From Terrimesophilobacter sp038243605 (GTDB lineage Bacteria; Actinomycetota; Actinomycetes; Actinomycetales; Microbacteriaceae): 64,000 nt of DNA. A program made the translations under genes and the position numbers. Each line of letters opens with the position of its first letter. Within the stretch, counting starts at the first letter, position 1. The notes below the pieces were generated by a model, which did not search any database, had not been told where the DNA came from, and saw nothing but the letters and a program-made list of their open reading frames with translations. Location: positions 62,001 through 126,000 of the forward strand of contig JBBSQX010000006.1 of NCBI GenBank assembly GCA_038243605.1, given 5' to 3'. This document shows positions 8,115 to 16,124 of this stretch, one piece after another.

Positions 8115-8636
8115 CTATTTCGTCGGTGCTGGGGTGAGAACAACACCATTTGCCCGAATGACGTACCAGTATCCGCCATCAAGGTATTGCCCTTGACCTG
8201 TGGCGGTACTGGCGGAGACATCGCCTTGGTAAAGGTAGAGCGGCCAGCCGTTATAGGTGGCAACGCGTTTGCCGTCGCGGTCTATCGCCTCTCCGAGTAG
8301 CGACTCATCGACATCCGAGCCGGCTGCAAGGCGCACCCCCTCGGGAAGAAACACGGGAGGCCAGTTCAAGGCGCAACGGTCGTAACAGGTGACACCCTGC
8401 TGCGCGTCGGGCGGGAACGTGTACAAAACGAAACCCTTGTCGGTGGCAAGGACGGTGCCGAGTTTGCCAATAGCGGTTGTTTCGATCGTGACATTGTTGT
8501 CCGTGACAGTGTATTTACCGCCGCCGACGGGTTGCGGTATGACAAAAGCGAAGATGACGCCGGCGATGGCGACGGCAGCGACGATGCCGATCCACATGAG
8601 AATTCGGTTGTTTGATCTTGACGGGGGGTTGCTCAC
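8115..8636 (-). CDS. Membrane-anchored protein with secreted repeats of unknown function (COG4315 / PF03640 type)
   Basis: An N-terminal membrane segment (about residues 12-35, MWIGIVAAVAIAGVIFAF) anchors the protein and the rest is predicted outside. Two repeats of the lipoprotein_15 type follow. The first has VLATDKGFVLYTFPPD, then CYDRCALNWPPV. The second has RVATYNGWPLYLYQGD and ends near GYWYVIRANG. Molecular function is unknown. GTG 8636 is preferred because GGAAAG sits just upstream; GTG 8645 would add three residues. It is co-oriented with the TetR gene 72 bases upstream and with the aspartate dehydrogenase gene downstream. Confidence 0.8.
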   Translation of the reverse strand: MSNPPSRSNNRILMWIGIVAAVAIAGVIFAFVIPQPVGGGKYTVTDNNVTIETTAIGKLGTVLATDKGFVLYTFPPDAQQGVTCYDRCALNWPPVFLPEGVRLAAGSDVDESLLGEAIDRDGKRVATYNGWPLYLYQGDVSASTATGQGQYLDGGYWYVIRANGVVLTPAPTK

Positions 8637-8708
8637 GCTTTCCACGTTATGCCATTGCCTGACCCCGCGGTGCGCGTGTGCTGCGGATACCTCTGACCTC
8701 GAGAAAAA

Positions 8709-9305
8709 CTACGGAGTGAGCAGCGCTGCGAACGCCATCCGTTCGAGCTGATCGCGGAGCGTGTGCCGATCGAGCGAGTGCCCTGAGTGCGGGGTCGAGT
8801 TCAGCAGCCCAAACACAGCGTGAGCACGTGTGCGCAGTATCGGTCGCTGAATGCCGGGGTCCAATGATTCGAGCACATCGACCCATAGCTCAACGTAGCG
8901 ACGTTGCAGCGTGCGCACGGTGTGCCGATCACTGTCAGCTAACTGCTCAAGATCCCTGTCTTGCACGCGGATGACGTTCGCGTTGTCGAGAGCGAAGTCG
9001 GCGTGAAAGGCGATGAGCGCGCGCAGTGCGTCAGCGCCAGCGGCTCGCTCGAGAACCTGCTTGCCTCCCGTGTGGAGGCCAGCGCTCGCGTCGAGCAAGA
9101 TCGCGGCGAGCATCGATTGTTTGCCGCTGAAGTGTTTGTAGAGCGCGGGGCCGCTCACGCCCACAGCGGCGCCGAGGTCGTCGATTGAGGTGCCGGAGTA
9201 TCCTCGTTCAGCAAAAAGTCTCGCGGCGGCCGTGAGAAGCGCGGAGCGACGGTTCGCTTTCGCCCGTTCGCGCGCGGTGGCGGTGTCGCGAAGTTCGACC
9301 GACAT
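8709..9305 (-). CDS. TetR-family regulator, probably of the leucine/isovalerate degradation operon
   Basis: The 198-residue protein has an N-terminal TetR DNA-binding domain: RRSALLTAAARLFAERGYSG, then the helix-turn-helix IDDLGAAVGVSGPALYKHF. The C-terminal domain is a helical ligand-binding region. It is divergent from the carboxylase operon and a near-perfect palindrome lies between the two starts at 9329-9346. By analogy with other TetR regulators of this degradation pathway it would repress both directions until an acyl-CoA intermediate accumulates; that is inference. The ATG at 9305 follows a weak AGAGAG. Confidence 0.88.
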   Translation of the reverse strand: MSVELRDTATARERAKANRRSALLTAAARLFAERGYSGTSIDDLGAAVGVSGPALYKHFSGKQSMLAAILLDASAGLHTGGKQVLERAAGADALRALIAFHADFALDNANVIRVQDRDLEQLADSDRHTVRTLQRRYVELWVDVLESLDPGIQRPILRTRAHAVFGLLNSTPHSGHSLDRHTLRDQLERMAFAALLTP

Positions 9306-9328
9306 GGGTGCTCTCTCGTAGACAAATC

Positions 9329-9346
9329 GGTTAGCGATCACTAACC
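9329..9346. promoter_or_regulatory. Candidate TetR operator, 18-bp palindrome
   Basis: GGTTAGCGATCACTAACC is palindromic at 16 of 18 positions, with a perfect GATC centre and perfect GGTTAG/CTAACC ends. It lies 23 bases upstream of the TetR start and 95 bases upstream of the carboxylase beta start, inside the divergent promoter region. A second, shorter dyad (CTAGT/ACTAG) lies just to its right. Confidence 0.7.
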
Positions 9347-9440
9347 TAGTTTCACGAGGTAACACTAGACCGAAGTGCACGTGGTGACAACTGATACCGG
9401 TGTCGGGTCTGCTCATGGGGAGAAAAGGTAGGGGTTGCCA

Positions 9441-11048
9441 ATGGAAACGCTGCGCAGTGCACTTGATGCCACGAGCGATGATTTCATGGCCAACGATGCC
9501 GCCCAGCGCGCCCTCGTTGCTGAACTCAACGAACAGTTAGCCCGCACAGCGCTCGGAGGCCCCGCTGCGTCGCGAGAACGGCATATTGCGCGCGGCAAGC
9601 TTCTGCCGCGTGACCGCATCAATCACCTGTTAGATAACGGCAGCCCGTTTCTTGAGGTTGCGCCTCTCGCCGCTCATGATCTTTACAACAACGATTGCCC
9701 GAGTGCGGGCCTGATCGCCGGAATCGGTCTCGTGAACGGCCGCCACGTCATGGTCGTCGCCAACGACGCCACCGTCAAGGGTGGAACGTACTATCCGATG
9801 ACGGTGAAGAAGCATCTTCGTGCACAAGAGATTGCACTCGAGAACCGACTTCCCTGCGTCTACTTAGTTGACTCTGGCGGCGCCTTCCTGCCGAAGCAAG
9901 ATGAAGTGTTCCCCGACCGCGATCATTTCGGGCGCATCTTTTTCAACCAGGCAAAAATGTCTTCTCTGCGCATCCCACAAATTGCGGCGGTACTAGGTTC
10001 GTCGACTGCCGGCGGTGCGTACGTGCCCGCGATGAGCGATGAGACGGTAATCGTGCGCAACCAGGGAACAATTTTTCTTGGTGGTCCACCGCTTGTCAAG
10101 GCCGCCATCGGAGAGATCGTTACGGCAGAAGAGCTTGGCGGCGGCGACCTGCACTCGCGCACCTCCGGAGTCACTGATCACCTCGCCGAGAATGACGAAC
10201 ACGCTCTGCAGATCGTGCGCGATATCGTGTCGACCCTCCCCGCCTCTGCCTATTCAGCGTGGGAGGTCATCGAGTCGAAGGAACCCGACGCAGACGCTGG
10301 CGAGATGTACGGCGCAGTGCCCACCGATGTGCAGGGCAAGTACGACGTGCGCGAAGTTATTGCCAGGCTTGTGGACGGCTCCCAGTTCCACGAATTTAAG
10401 CGCGAGTACGGCACAACGCTCATCACCGGTTTCGCGCATCTTCACGGCCACCCGGTGGGCATCATCGCCAACAACGGAATTTTGTTCAGCGAATCCGCGC
10501 TTAAAGGTGCTCACTTCATTGAGCTGTGTGACCAGCGCGGTGTACCTCTCGTGTTTCTGCAAAATATTTCTGGCTTCATGGTCGGCAAAGATTATGAAGC
10601 CGGCGGCATCGCCAAAAACGGCGCAAAGATGGTGACGGCGGTCGCCACGACGCGCGTTCCAAAATTCACTGTTGTCATTGGTGGCTCGTTCGGTGCGGGC
10701 AACTATTCGATGTGCGGCCGGGCATACAGCCCAAGATTCTTGTGGATGTGGCCAGCTAGTCGCATCTCCGTCATGGGTGGAGCGCAGGCCTCCAGCGTGC
10801 TGTCCACGATTCGCCGCGAACAGATTGAGGGCCGCGGTGAAGAGTGGTCCAGCGACGACGAGACTGCATTCAAAGCACCCATTACTGAGCAGTACGAAGC
10901 GCAAGGCAGCCCCTATTACTCGACCGCACGGCTCTGGGACGACGGAATTATCGACCCTGCAGACACCCGCACCGTTCTGGGCCTCGCACTTGACGTCGCC
11001 TCCCACAACCCCCTTCCCGACCCCGGCTTCGGCCTTTTCAGGATGTGA
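9441..11048 (+). CDS. accD1: Acyl-CoA carboxylase beta subunit, methylcrotonyl-CoA carboxylase type
   Basis: The 535-residue carboxyltransferase transfers CO2 from biotin to an acyl-CoA, here probably 3-methylcrotonyl-CoA of leucine breakdown. It has the N- and C-terminal crotonase-like halves, with GGAYVPAMSDETVIV in the first and GSFGAGNYSMCGRAYSPRF in the second; the latter is typical of methylcrotonyl-CoA carboxylase beta chains. Length matches that family. The ATG at 9441 is preceded by AGGTAGGGG. The biotin-carrying partner follows directly with a one-base overlap. The order resembles M. tuberculosis accD1-accA1-fadE19. Substrate is inferred from context. Confidence 0.9.
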   Translation: METLRSALDATSDDFMANDAAQRALVAELNEQLARTALGGPAASRERHIARGKLLPRDRINHLLDNGSPFLEVAPLAAHDLYNNDCPSAGLIAGIGLVNGRHVMVVANDATVKGGTYYPMTVKKHLRAQEIALENRLPCVYLVDSGGAFLPKQDEVFPDRDHFGRIFFNQAKMSSLRIPQIAAVLGSSTAGGAYVPAMSDETVIVRNQGTIFLGGPPLVKAAIGEIVTAEELGGGDLHSRTSGVTDHLAENDEHALQIVRDIVSTLPASAYSAWEVIESKEPDADAGEMYGAVPTDVQGKYDVREVIARLVDGSQFHEFKREYGTTLITGFAHLHGHPVGIIANNGILFSESALKGAHFIELCDQRGVPLVFLQNISGFMVGKDYEAGGIAKNGAKMVTAVATTRVPKFTVVIGGSFGAGNYSMCGRAYSPRFLWMWPASRISVMGGAQASSVLSTIRREQIEGRGEEWSSDDETAFKAPITEQYEAQGSPYYSTARLWDDGIIDPADTRTVLGLALDVASHNPLPDPGFGLFRM

Positions 11049-13174
11049 TGTCGATGCCTCACGAGAACGAAACACACGCTGGTACTGCGCTGTTTGATAC
11101 GGTTCTGGTTGCCAACCGTGGCGAGATCGCGTGCCGAGTTATTCGCACGTTGCGTGAGCTCGGCATCCGCTCTGTTGCCGTGTACAGCGATGCCGATCGT
11201 GGTGCCAGGCATGTTGCTGAGGCTGATGTCGCTGTGCGCATTGGTCCAGCCCCAGTGAACGAGAGCTATCTCAACATCGCGGCGATTATCGCGGCGGCGA
11301 AAAAGTGTGGCGCAAACGCCATTCACCCCGGATACGGTTTTCTTTCAGAAAACTCGGAATTCGCGCGCGCCTGCGAGAGCGCGGGAATTGTCTTTGTCGG
11401 GCCGGGTACTGACGCTCTTGCGCTCATGGGCGACAAGATCCGATCGAAATCTCACGTATCGAAGGCCGGGGTCCCGGTCATTCAGGGCATTTCATCTCTC
11501 GACTTCGATGATGTTGAACTCGAAGCAGCAGCCGTGAAACTTGGATTCCCGATCTTGATCAAACCATCCGCAGGTGGTGGCGGCAAAGGGATGGAGCCGG
11601 TATACGATCGGTCCCAGCTTGCCGAAGGTCTCGCGACCGCGCGCAGGGTGGCAAAATCTGCGTTCGGCGACGACACTTTGTTGCTTGAACGCCTCGTCAC
11701 GGCGCCTCGTCACATTGAAGTTCAGCTGCTCGCTGATACGCATGGCAACGTGATTCACCTGGCAGAGCGCGAGTGCTCACTGCAGCGGCGTCACCAGAAA
11801 GTGATCGAAGAAGCACCATCGTCTCTGCTGAGCGCAGAGACTCGCGCCCGCATAGGCGAAGCCGCCTGCACAGTGGCACGCAGCGTCGGCTATGTCGGAG
11901 CAGGCACGGTGGAGTTCTTGGTGTCGGATGAAGCTCCAGACGAGTTCTTCTTTATGGAGATGAACACGCGTCTTCAGGTCGAGCACCCCGTGACTGAGAT
12001 GGTCACCGGGATCGATCTGGTGGGGTGGCAACTCCGCGTAGCGGCCGGTGAACGCCTCACGGTGGCTCAGGATGATGTGGTGCTTCACGGTCATGCTGTT
12101 GAAGCTCGCGTGTACGCCGAAGACCCAGAGAGCGGATTTTTGCCGAGCACTGGCACGGTTTTGGTGCTTCACGAAGCGACCGGAGAGGGTGTGCGCGTTG
12201 ACAGTTCGTTGAAAGATGGGCTGGTCGTGTCGCCACATTACGACCCCATGCTCGCGAAAGTGATCGCGTGGGGTGAAACGCGCACCGAAGCGCTCCTGCG
12301 ACTGGATCGCGCGTTAGCTGACACGGTGATTCTTGGTGTTCGCACCAATCTTGAATACTTGCGCGCGCTGACTACTGATCCGGATGTTCAGGCTGGGCGG
12401 CTCGATACGACGATGATCGAACGCAAGCTCCCCGAACTGCGGTTTCGCCATCCAGATTCCGAACTGTTGAGCGTTGCCGCGCGGTTGCTGTCACACGAGC
12501 AGCATCGGTGCGATGCAAGACTGCGCGCAGGTGCGTGGCAGTCGGCGATCGGATGGCGCACCGGAGGGGTGCGTGAGCCGATGCGCTTGAGGTTCGCGAC
12601 GACTCAAACCGAACGCGTAGATGCTCACGTTGTCGGCGACACCGTTCGCGTTCTCGGCGGCGAGTTCATCGTGAGCCTTGTGAGCACAACAGAGACTTCG
12701 GCACAGGTTGAGATTGACGGTGTGACATCGAGTTGGAACATCGCGCGAAGCGGTGACACTCTGTGGATCGGTGCGGCGGGGTTCAGCTGGCCACTCGTGG
12801 TGGTCAGCGCAGAGTCGGAGCTCAGGGAATCTTTGGCCGCTATCGAGCGAGAGAGCAATCCATCCAGCCCAGAAGTGCGCTCACCCATGCCAGGCACTGT
12901 CGTGGCTGTTCCGGTCACGAGTGGCAGTGCGGTGCAGGCTGGCGACACCATTATCACGGTTGAGGCAATGAAAATGGAGCACAAACTGGTCGCGCCCGTG
13001 GCGGGAACGGTCACACTTTCTGCGCGCCCCGGTGATCTCGTGAAGCTCGACGAGCTTCTCGCGACCATCGAGCCAGACGATGAAGACGATGAAGACGATG
13101 CAGACGATGCAGACGATGCAGAATCAGAAGAGAACCCTGAAGTACGAGAGAGCGCTGAGGAGCACACACCATGA
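11048..13174 (+). CDS. accA1: Acyl-CoA carboxylase alpha subunit (biotin carboxylase plus biotin carrier), methylcrotonyl type
   Basis: This subunit carboxylates its own biotin with ATP and bicarbonate and passes CO2 to the beta subunit. The biotin carboxylase domain starts with VLVANRGEIACRVIRTLREL and has the ATP-grasp GGGGKGM loop and EMNTRLQVEHPVTEM. A biotinyl domain follows with AMKMEH, the biotinylated lysine being K642. The glycine-rich loop reads KGMEPV, where Arg usually follows Met. After the biotinyl domain comes an unusual acidic tail made of DDE/DDA tandem repeats. ATG 11048 overlaps the beta stop as TGATG; GTG 11045 and ATG 11054 are alternatives. The end overlaps the next gene as ATGA. 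Confidence 0.9.
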   Translation: MSMPHENETHAGTALFDTVLVANRGEIACRVIRTLRELGIRSVAVYSDADRGARHVAEADVAVRIGPAPVNESYLNIAAIIAAAKKCGANAIHPGYGFLSENSEFARACESAGIVFVGPGTDALALMGDKIRSKSHVSKAGVPVIQGISSLDFDDVELEAAAVKLGFPILIKPSAGGGGKGMEPVYDRSQLAEGLATARRVAKSAFGDDTLLLERLVTAPRHIEVQLLADTHGNVIHLAERECSLQRRHQKVIEEAPSSLLSAETRARIGEAACTVARSVGYVGAGTVEFLVSDEAPDEFFFMEMNTRLQVEHPVTEMVTGIDLVGWQLRVAAGERLTVAQDDVVLHGHAVEARVYAEDPESGFLPSTGTVLVLHEATGEGVRVDSSLKDGLVVSPHYDPMLAKVIAWGETRTEALLRLDRALADTVILGVRTNLEYLRALTTDPDVQAGRLDTTMIERKLPELRFRHPDSELLSVAARLLSHEQHRCDARLRAGAWQSAIGWRTGGVREPMRLRFATTQTERVDAHVVGDTVRVLGGEFIVSLVSTTETSAQVEIDGVTSSWNIARSGDTLWIGAAGFSWPLVVVSAESELRESLAAIERESNPSSPEVRSPMPGTVVAVPVTSGSAVQAGDTIITVEAMKMEHKLVAPVAGTVTLSARPGDLVKLDELLATIEPDDEDDEDDADDADDAESEENPEVRESAEEHTP
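13076..13120 (+). repeat. Five tandem 9-bp units encoding DDE/DDA in the carboxylase alpha tail
   Basis: Units GACGATGAA (two) and GACGATGCA (three) lie head to tail and in codon phase, giving DDE-DDE-DDA-DDA-DDA just after the biotinyl domain. The array can expand or contract without frameshift. Confidence 0.9.
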
Positions 13175-14337
13175 ACCCCGAAATTAGTGAGGATGAACGC
13201 GACCTCTATGAGATGGTCAAAGACTTCGCCGACAACGTTGTAGCTCCACGATCGTACGAAGCTGACACGAAGCACGAACTCCCCATGGATATCGTCGCGC
13301 AGATGGGCGACCTTGGCTTGTTCGGTCTACCTTTCCCCGAAGAAGTTGGTGGCCAGGGCGGCACCTACTTCTCACTGTGCCTCGCGATCGAAGCGCTTGC
13401 TCGAGTGGACCAGTCCATTGCGATCACGCTGGAGGCCGCGATTGGCCTCGGCGCGATGCCGATTTTTCGTTACGGCACTGATAAGCAGAAAGAGAAATGG
13501 CTTCCCGATCTTATTGCGGGCCGTGCGTTGGCCGGGTTCGGTCTCACTGAAGCAGAAGCGGGGTCGGATGCAGGGGCAACCCGCACGACGGCTGTTGTGG
13601 ATGGCGACGAATGGGTGATCAACGGTTCGAAGCAGTTCATTACGAACTCGGGTACCTCCATCTCGACGTTCATTTCTGTCGCCGCTGTCACGGGGGAGCG
13701 CACGCGTTCTGACGGCACAGTGGCGAAAGAGCTCTCCACGATCATCGTGCCGCACGGCACCCCCGGTTTCACCGTCGAGCCCGCGTACGACAAGGTCGGG
13801 TGGCGGGCATCAGACACTCATCCGTTGACGTTTGACGAGGTTCGCGTTCCCGCGGCCAACCTGCTCGGTGAACGTGGTCGGGGGTTTGCGAACTTTTTGC
13901 GCACGCTCGATGAGGGCAGAATTGCCGTTGCCGCGATGGCAACGGGCGTTGCGGATGGTTGCGTTGAAGAGAGTGTGAAGTATGCGAAGTCGAGGAACGT
14001 GTTTGGTGTCCCTATCGCGAAGCACCAGTTCATTGCGTTCACTATTGCGCAAATGCAGGCGAGAGTTCACACGTCGAGGTTGGCATGGTACGACGCAGCG
14101 AGACGCTGCGATGCTGGTTTGCCGTTCAAAACTGAGGCGGCGATCGCGAAGCTTGTGGCCAGCGACGCGGCCATGCTCAACTCTAGGGATGCCACCCAGA
14201 TCTTTGGTGGTTACGGCTTCATGAATGAGACTCTTGTCGCTCGGCATTACCGTGATTCCAAGATTTTGGAGATCGGTGAAGGCACCAACGAGGTGCAGCT
14301 CATGATCATTGCTCGTTCGCTTGGGCTTGACGGCTAA
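13171..14337 (+). CDS. fadE19: Acyl-CoA dehydrogenase, probably isovaleryl-CoA or short branched-chain acyl-CoA dehydrogenase
   Basis: The 388-residue flavoenzyme would introduce the alpha-beta double bond into an acyl-CoA and pass electrons to ETF. It has GFGLTEAEAGSDAGATRT, FITNSGTS, and the C-terminal DATQIFGGYGFMNE and KILEIGEGTNEVQ motifs. In that last motif the canonical catalytic glutamate is E370. Human isovaleryl-CoA dehydrogenase lacks Glu at this position, so assignment to isovaleryl-CoA rests on operon context. Its counterpart in the M. tuberculosis cluster is fadE19. It starts with an ATGA overlap with the carboxylase alpha gene. Confidence 0.88.
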   Translation: MNPEISEDERDLYEMVKDFADNVVAPRSYEADTKHELPMDIVAQMGDLGLFGLPFPEEVGGQGGTYFSLCLAIEALARVDQSIAITLEAAIGLGAMPIFRYGTDKQKEKWLPDLIAGRALAGFGLTEAEAGSDAGATRTTAVVDGDEWVINGSKQFITNSGTSISTFISVAAVTGERTRSDGTVAKELSTIIVPHGTPGFTVEPAYDKVGWRASDTHPLTFDEVRVPAANLLGERGRGFANFLRTLDEGRIAVAAMATGVADGCVEESVKYAKSRNVFGVPIAKHQFIAFTIAQMQARVHTSRLAWYDAARRCDAGLPFKTEAAIAKLVASDAAMLNSRDATQIFGGYGFMNETLVARHYRDSKILEIGEGTNEVQLMIIARSLGLDG

Positions 14338-14364
14338 GCAAATATAATCGGGGGAGGAGCAATA

Positions 14365-14877
14365 ATGTCGAATGATGTGGCGCACAGCGATCAGCCACGC
14401 GGTGGGCGAGAGTTCCTTCAGCGCGGGCTCTATTACGAAGAGTTCGAGGTGGGTGCTCGCTACCTCCACCGCCCAGGGCGAACAATCTCAGAGGCGGACA
14501 ACATCGTCTTCACGACCATGACAATGAACAGTCAGTCTCTCCATTTGGATGCAGCATGGTCTGCGACGCAGCCGTTCGGGCAACGGCTTGTGAACTCGAT
14601 GCTGACGCTGTCAACGATGGTCGGCAGCTCTGTTTCCCAGCTCACGGAGGGCACGATTGTTGGCAACCTTGGCTTCGAGAAAGTCATGTTTCCGCACCCG
14701 GTGTTCCACGGCGATACTCTCTATTCCGAGACTTTTGTGACGGCGAAGCGTCTGTCCAAGTCGAGGGCAGGCGAAGGTATCGTGACGTTGGAGCACACGG
14801 CGAAGAATCAAGATGGCGTCACAGTGGCAACCGCCGTGCGCAGCACTTTGGTGTGGTGTGAGGCGGATGCGCCGTGA
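14365..14877 (+). CDS. MaoC-like enoyl-CoA (methylglutaconyl/itaconyl-type) hydratase
   Basis: The 170-residue protein has a MaoC/hot-dog dehydratase fold with TISEADNIVFTTMTMNSQSL followed by HLD, where Asp and His usually act in hydration, and a C-terminal PHPVFHGDTLYSETFV stretch. It occupies the position of Rv2499c in M. tuberculosis, next to a CitE-like lyase. It would hydrate the enoyl-CoA intermediate made after carboxylation. A strong Shine-Dalgarno GGGGAGGAG precedes the ATG. Its last four bases overlap the lyase start as GTGA. Confidence 0.85.
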   Translation: MSNDVAHSDQPRGGREFLQRGLYYEEFEVGARYLHRPGRTISEADNIVFTTMTMNSQSLHLDAAWSATQPFGQRLVNSMLTLSTMVGSSVSQLTEGTIVGNLGFEKVMFPHPVFHGDTLYSETFVTAKRLSKSRAGEGIVTLEHTAKNQDGVTVATAVRSTLVWCEADAP

Positions 14878-15686
14878 GGTTTGATTTCGCCCCCGCGCTG
14901 TTGTTCTGCCCTGCCGACCGCCCCGACCGTTTTGACAAGGCCGCTCAGCGCTCTCCTGCGGTAATTCTTGATCTTGAAGACGCCGTTGCTGCCGCGGATA
15001 AACCCGCTGCCCGGGAGGCGTTGAATGCCCACCAGCTCGACCCAGCGACGACGATCGTGCGCGTTAATGCTGCAGACTCTGGCGAGTTCGCAGCAGATCT
15101 TGCCGCGCTCGAACGCACCCAATACCGCACTGTCATGCTGCCGAAGGCATCGTCTGCGAGTCAACTTCGCGCCCTCGACGGTTATGGCGTCATTGCTTTG
15201 TGTGAAACAGCCGCTGGCGTCTTGGCGGCACCTTTGCTCGCTGCCCATGCTTCGGTTGTTGCGCTCATGTGGGGAGCGGAAGATCTCGTTGCCTCTCTCG
15301 GCGGTACGTCGAGCCGAAACGCGAATGGCGCGTACCGTGATGTGGCTCGTCACGCGCGCTCCTCCGTACTTTTAGCGGCTGGCGCTTATGGCAAGGCGGC
15401 CATCGACGCCGTTCATGTCGATATAGCGGACCTTGATGGGCTTGCCGCGGAAGCGCAGGATGCCGCGGCGAGCGGTTTCTCGGCGAGTGCGTGTATTCAC
15501 CCAAGCCAGGTCTCCACCATTCTCACAGCGTTTGTTCCCACACCAGAGGAATTCTCGTGGGCGCAGGGAGTTATTGCTGCGGCGTCGAATGAACATGGCG
15601 TCTTTCGTTATCAGGGAATGATGGTAGACGAGCCTGTGCTGCGGCATGCCGCGGGCATCCTCGGCAGGGCACAAGCAGCAAAGTAG
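14874..15686 (+). CDS. citE: CitE-like beta-hydroxyacyl-CoA lyase (HpcH/HpaI aldolase family)
   Basis: This 270-residue TIM-barrel enzyme has the CitE signatures PAVILDLEDAVAAADK, IVRVNAADS and MLPKASS, and a metal-binding region MWGAEDLVASLGG. Stand-alone CitE proteins without CitD or CitF are not citrate lyases. The M. tuberculosis counterpart Rv2498c cleaves hydroxyacyl-CoAs such as 3-hydroxy-3-methylglutaryl-CoA or citramalyl-CoA, and the same operon position is seen here. It would be the last step, giving acetyl-CoA. The GTG start overlaps the upstream stop. Confidence 0.86.
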   Translation: MRFDFAPALLFCPADRPDRFDKAAQRSPAVILDLEDAVAAADKPAAREALNAHQLDPATTIVRVNAADSGEFAADLAALERTQYRTVMLPKASSASQLRALDGYGVIALCETAAGVLAAPLLAAHASVVALMWGAEDLVASLGGTSSRNANGAYRDVARHARSSVLLAAGAYGKAAIDAVHVDIADLDGLAAEAQDAAASGFSASACIHPSQVSTILTAFVPTPEEFSWAQGVIAAASNEHGVFRYQGMMVDEPVLRHAAGILGRAQAAK

Positions 15687-15693
15687 TTATTAG

Positions 15694-15735
15694 TTCAACT
15701 GATTAGCTATTCTGCAGTTCTGCTATATAGTTGAA
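15694..15735. promoter_or_regulatory. Imperfect inverted repeat upstream of the ArsR gene, candidate operator
   Basis: TTCAACTGATTAGC (15694-15707) and the complement of GCTATATAGTTGAA (15722-15735) match at 11 of 14 positions around a 14-base spacer. The right arm ends two bases before the ArsR start codon. The site fits an autoregulatory ArsR operator covering the promoter. Confidence 0.55.
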
Positions 15736-15737
15736 GA

Positions 15738-16124
15738 ATGACAACAGAACTTCCCATCGCGGCGCTCAAGGCCGAACTTTTCAAGGCCCTCGCGCATCCG
15801 CTGCGAGTCCGAGCACTCGAAAAACTCACTGACCCGGCCCACGCCGGTCAGAACGTCTCGGTAGGGGAGCTCGCAGATCTACTCGGTGTCGACATTGCGC
15901 ACGTGTCGCAACAACTCGCTGTTTTGCGACGCGCCAACGTCGTAACGACGCGACGTGAGGGCAACACGATTTACTATGCGGTTCGCGACCCGCGCATGAC
16001 CGACCTGCTCGCCGTCGCGCGGCAGCTTCTTCTCGCAAGCCTTCAAGATTCCCAGTCGCTTCTTGCCTCGCTTGAAGAGGAGGGATCGACGGCTCCCCGC
16101 GCAAAGAGGACACCGCAAAAGTGA
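15738..16124 (+). CDS. ArsR-family winged-helix regulator without cysteines
   Basis: The 128-residue protein has the ArsR fold: FKALAHPLRVRALEKL, then the recognition region VGELADLLGVDIAHVSQQLA and a wing with REGNTIYYAVRDP. It contains no cysteine, so it cannot use a classical Cys metal or redox site. A histidine-based, nitrogen-ligand or ligand-free mechanism would be needed. It overlaps the SulP transporter start by four bases, so it most likely controls that transporter. An inverted repeat lies directly upstream. Confidence 0.88.
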   Translation: MTTELPIAALKAELFKALAHPLRVRALEKLTDPAHAGQNVSVGELADLLGVDIAHVSQQLAVLRRANVVTTRREGNTIYYAVRDPRMTDLLAVARQLLLASLQDSQSLLASLEEEGSTAPRAKRTPQK

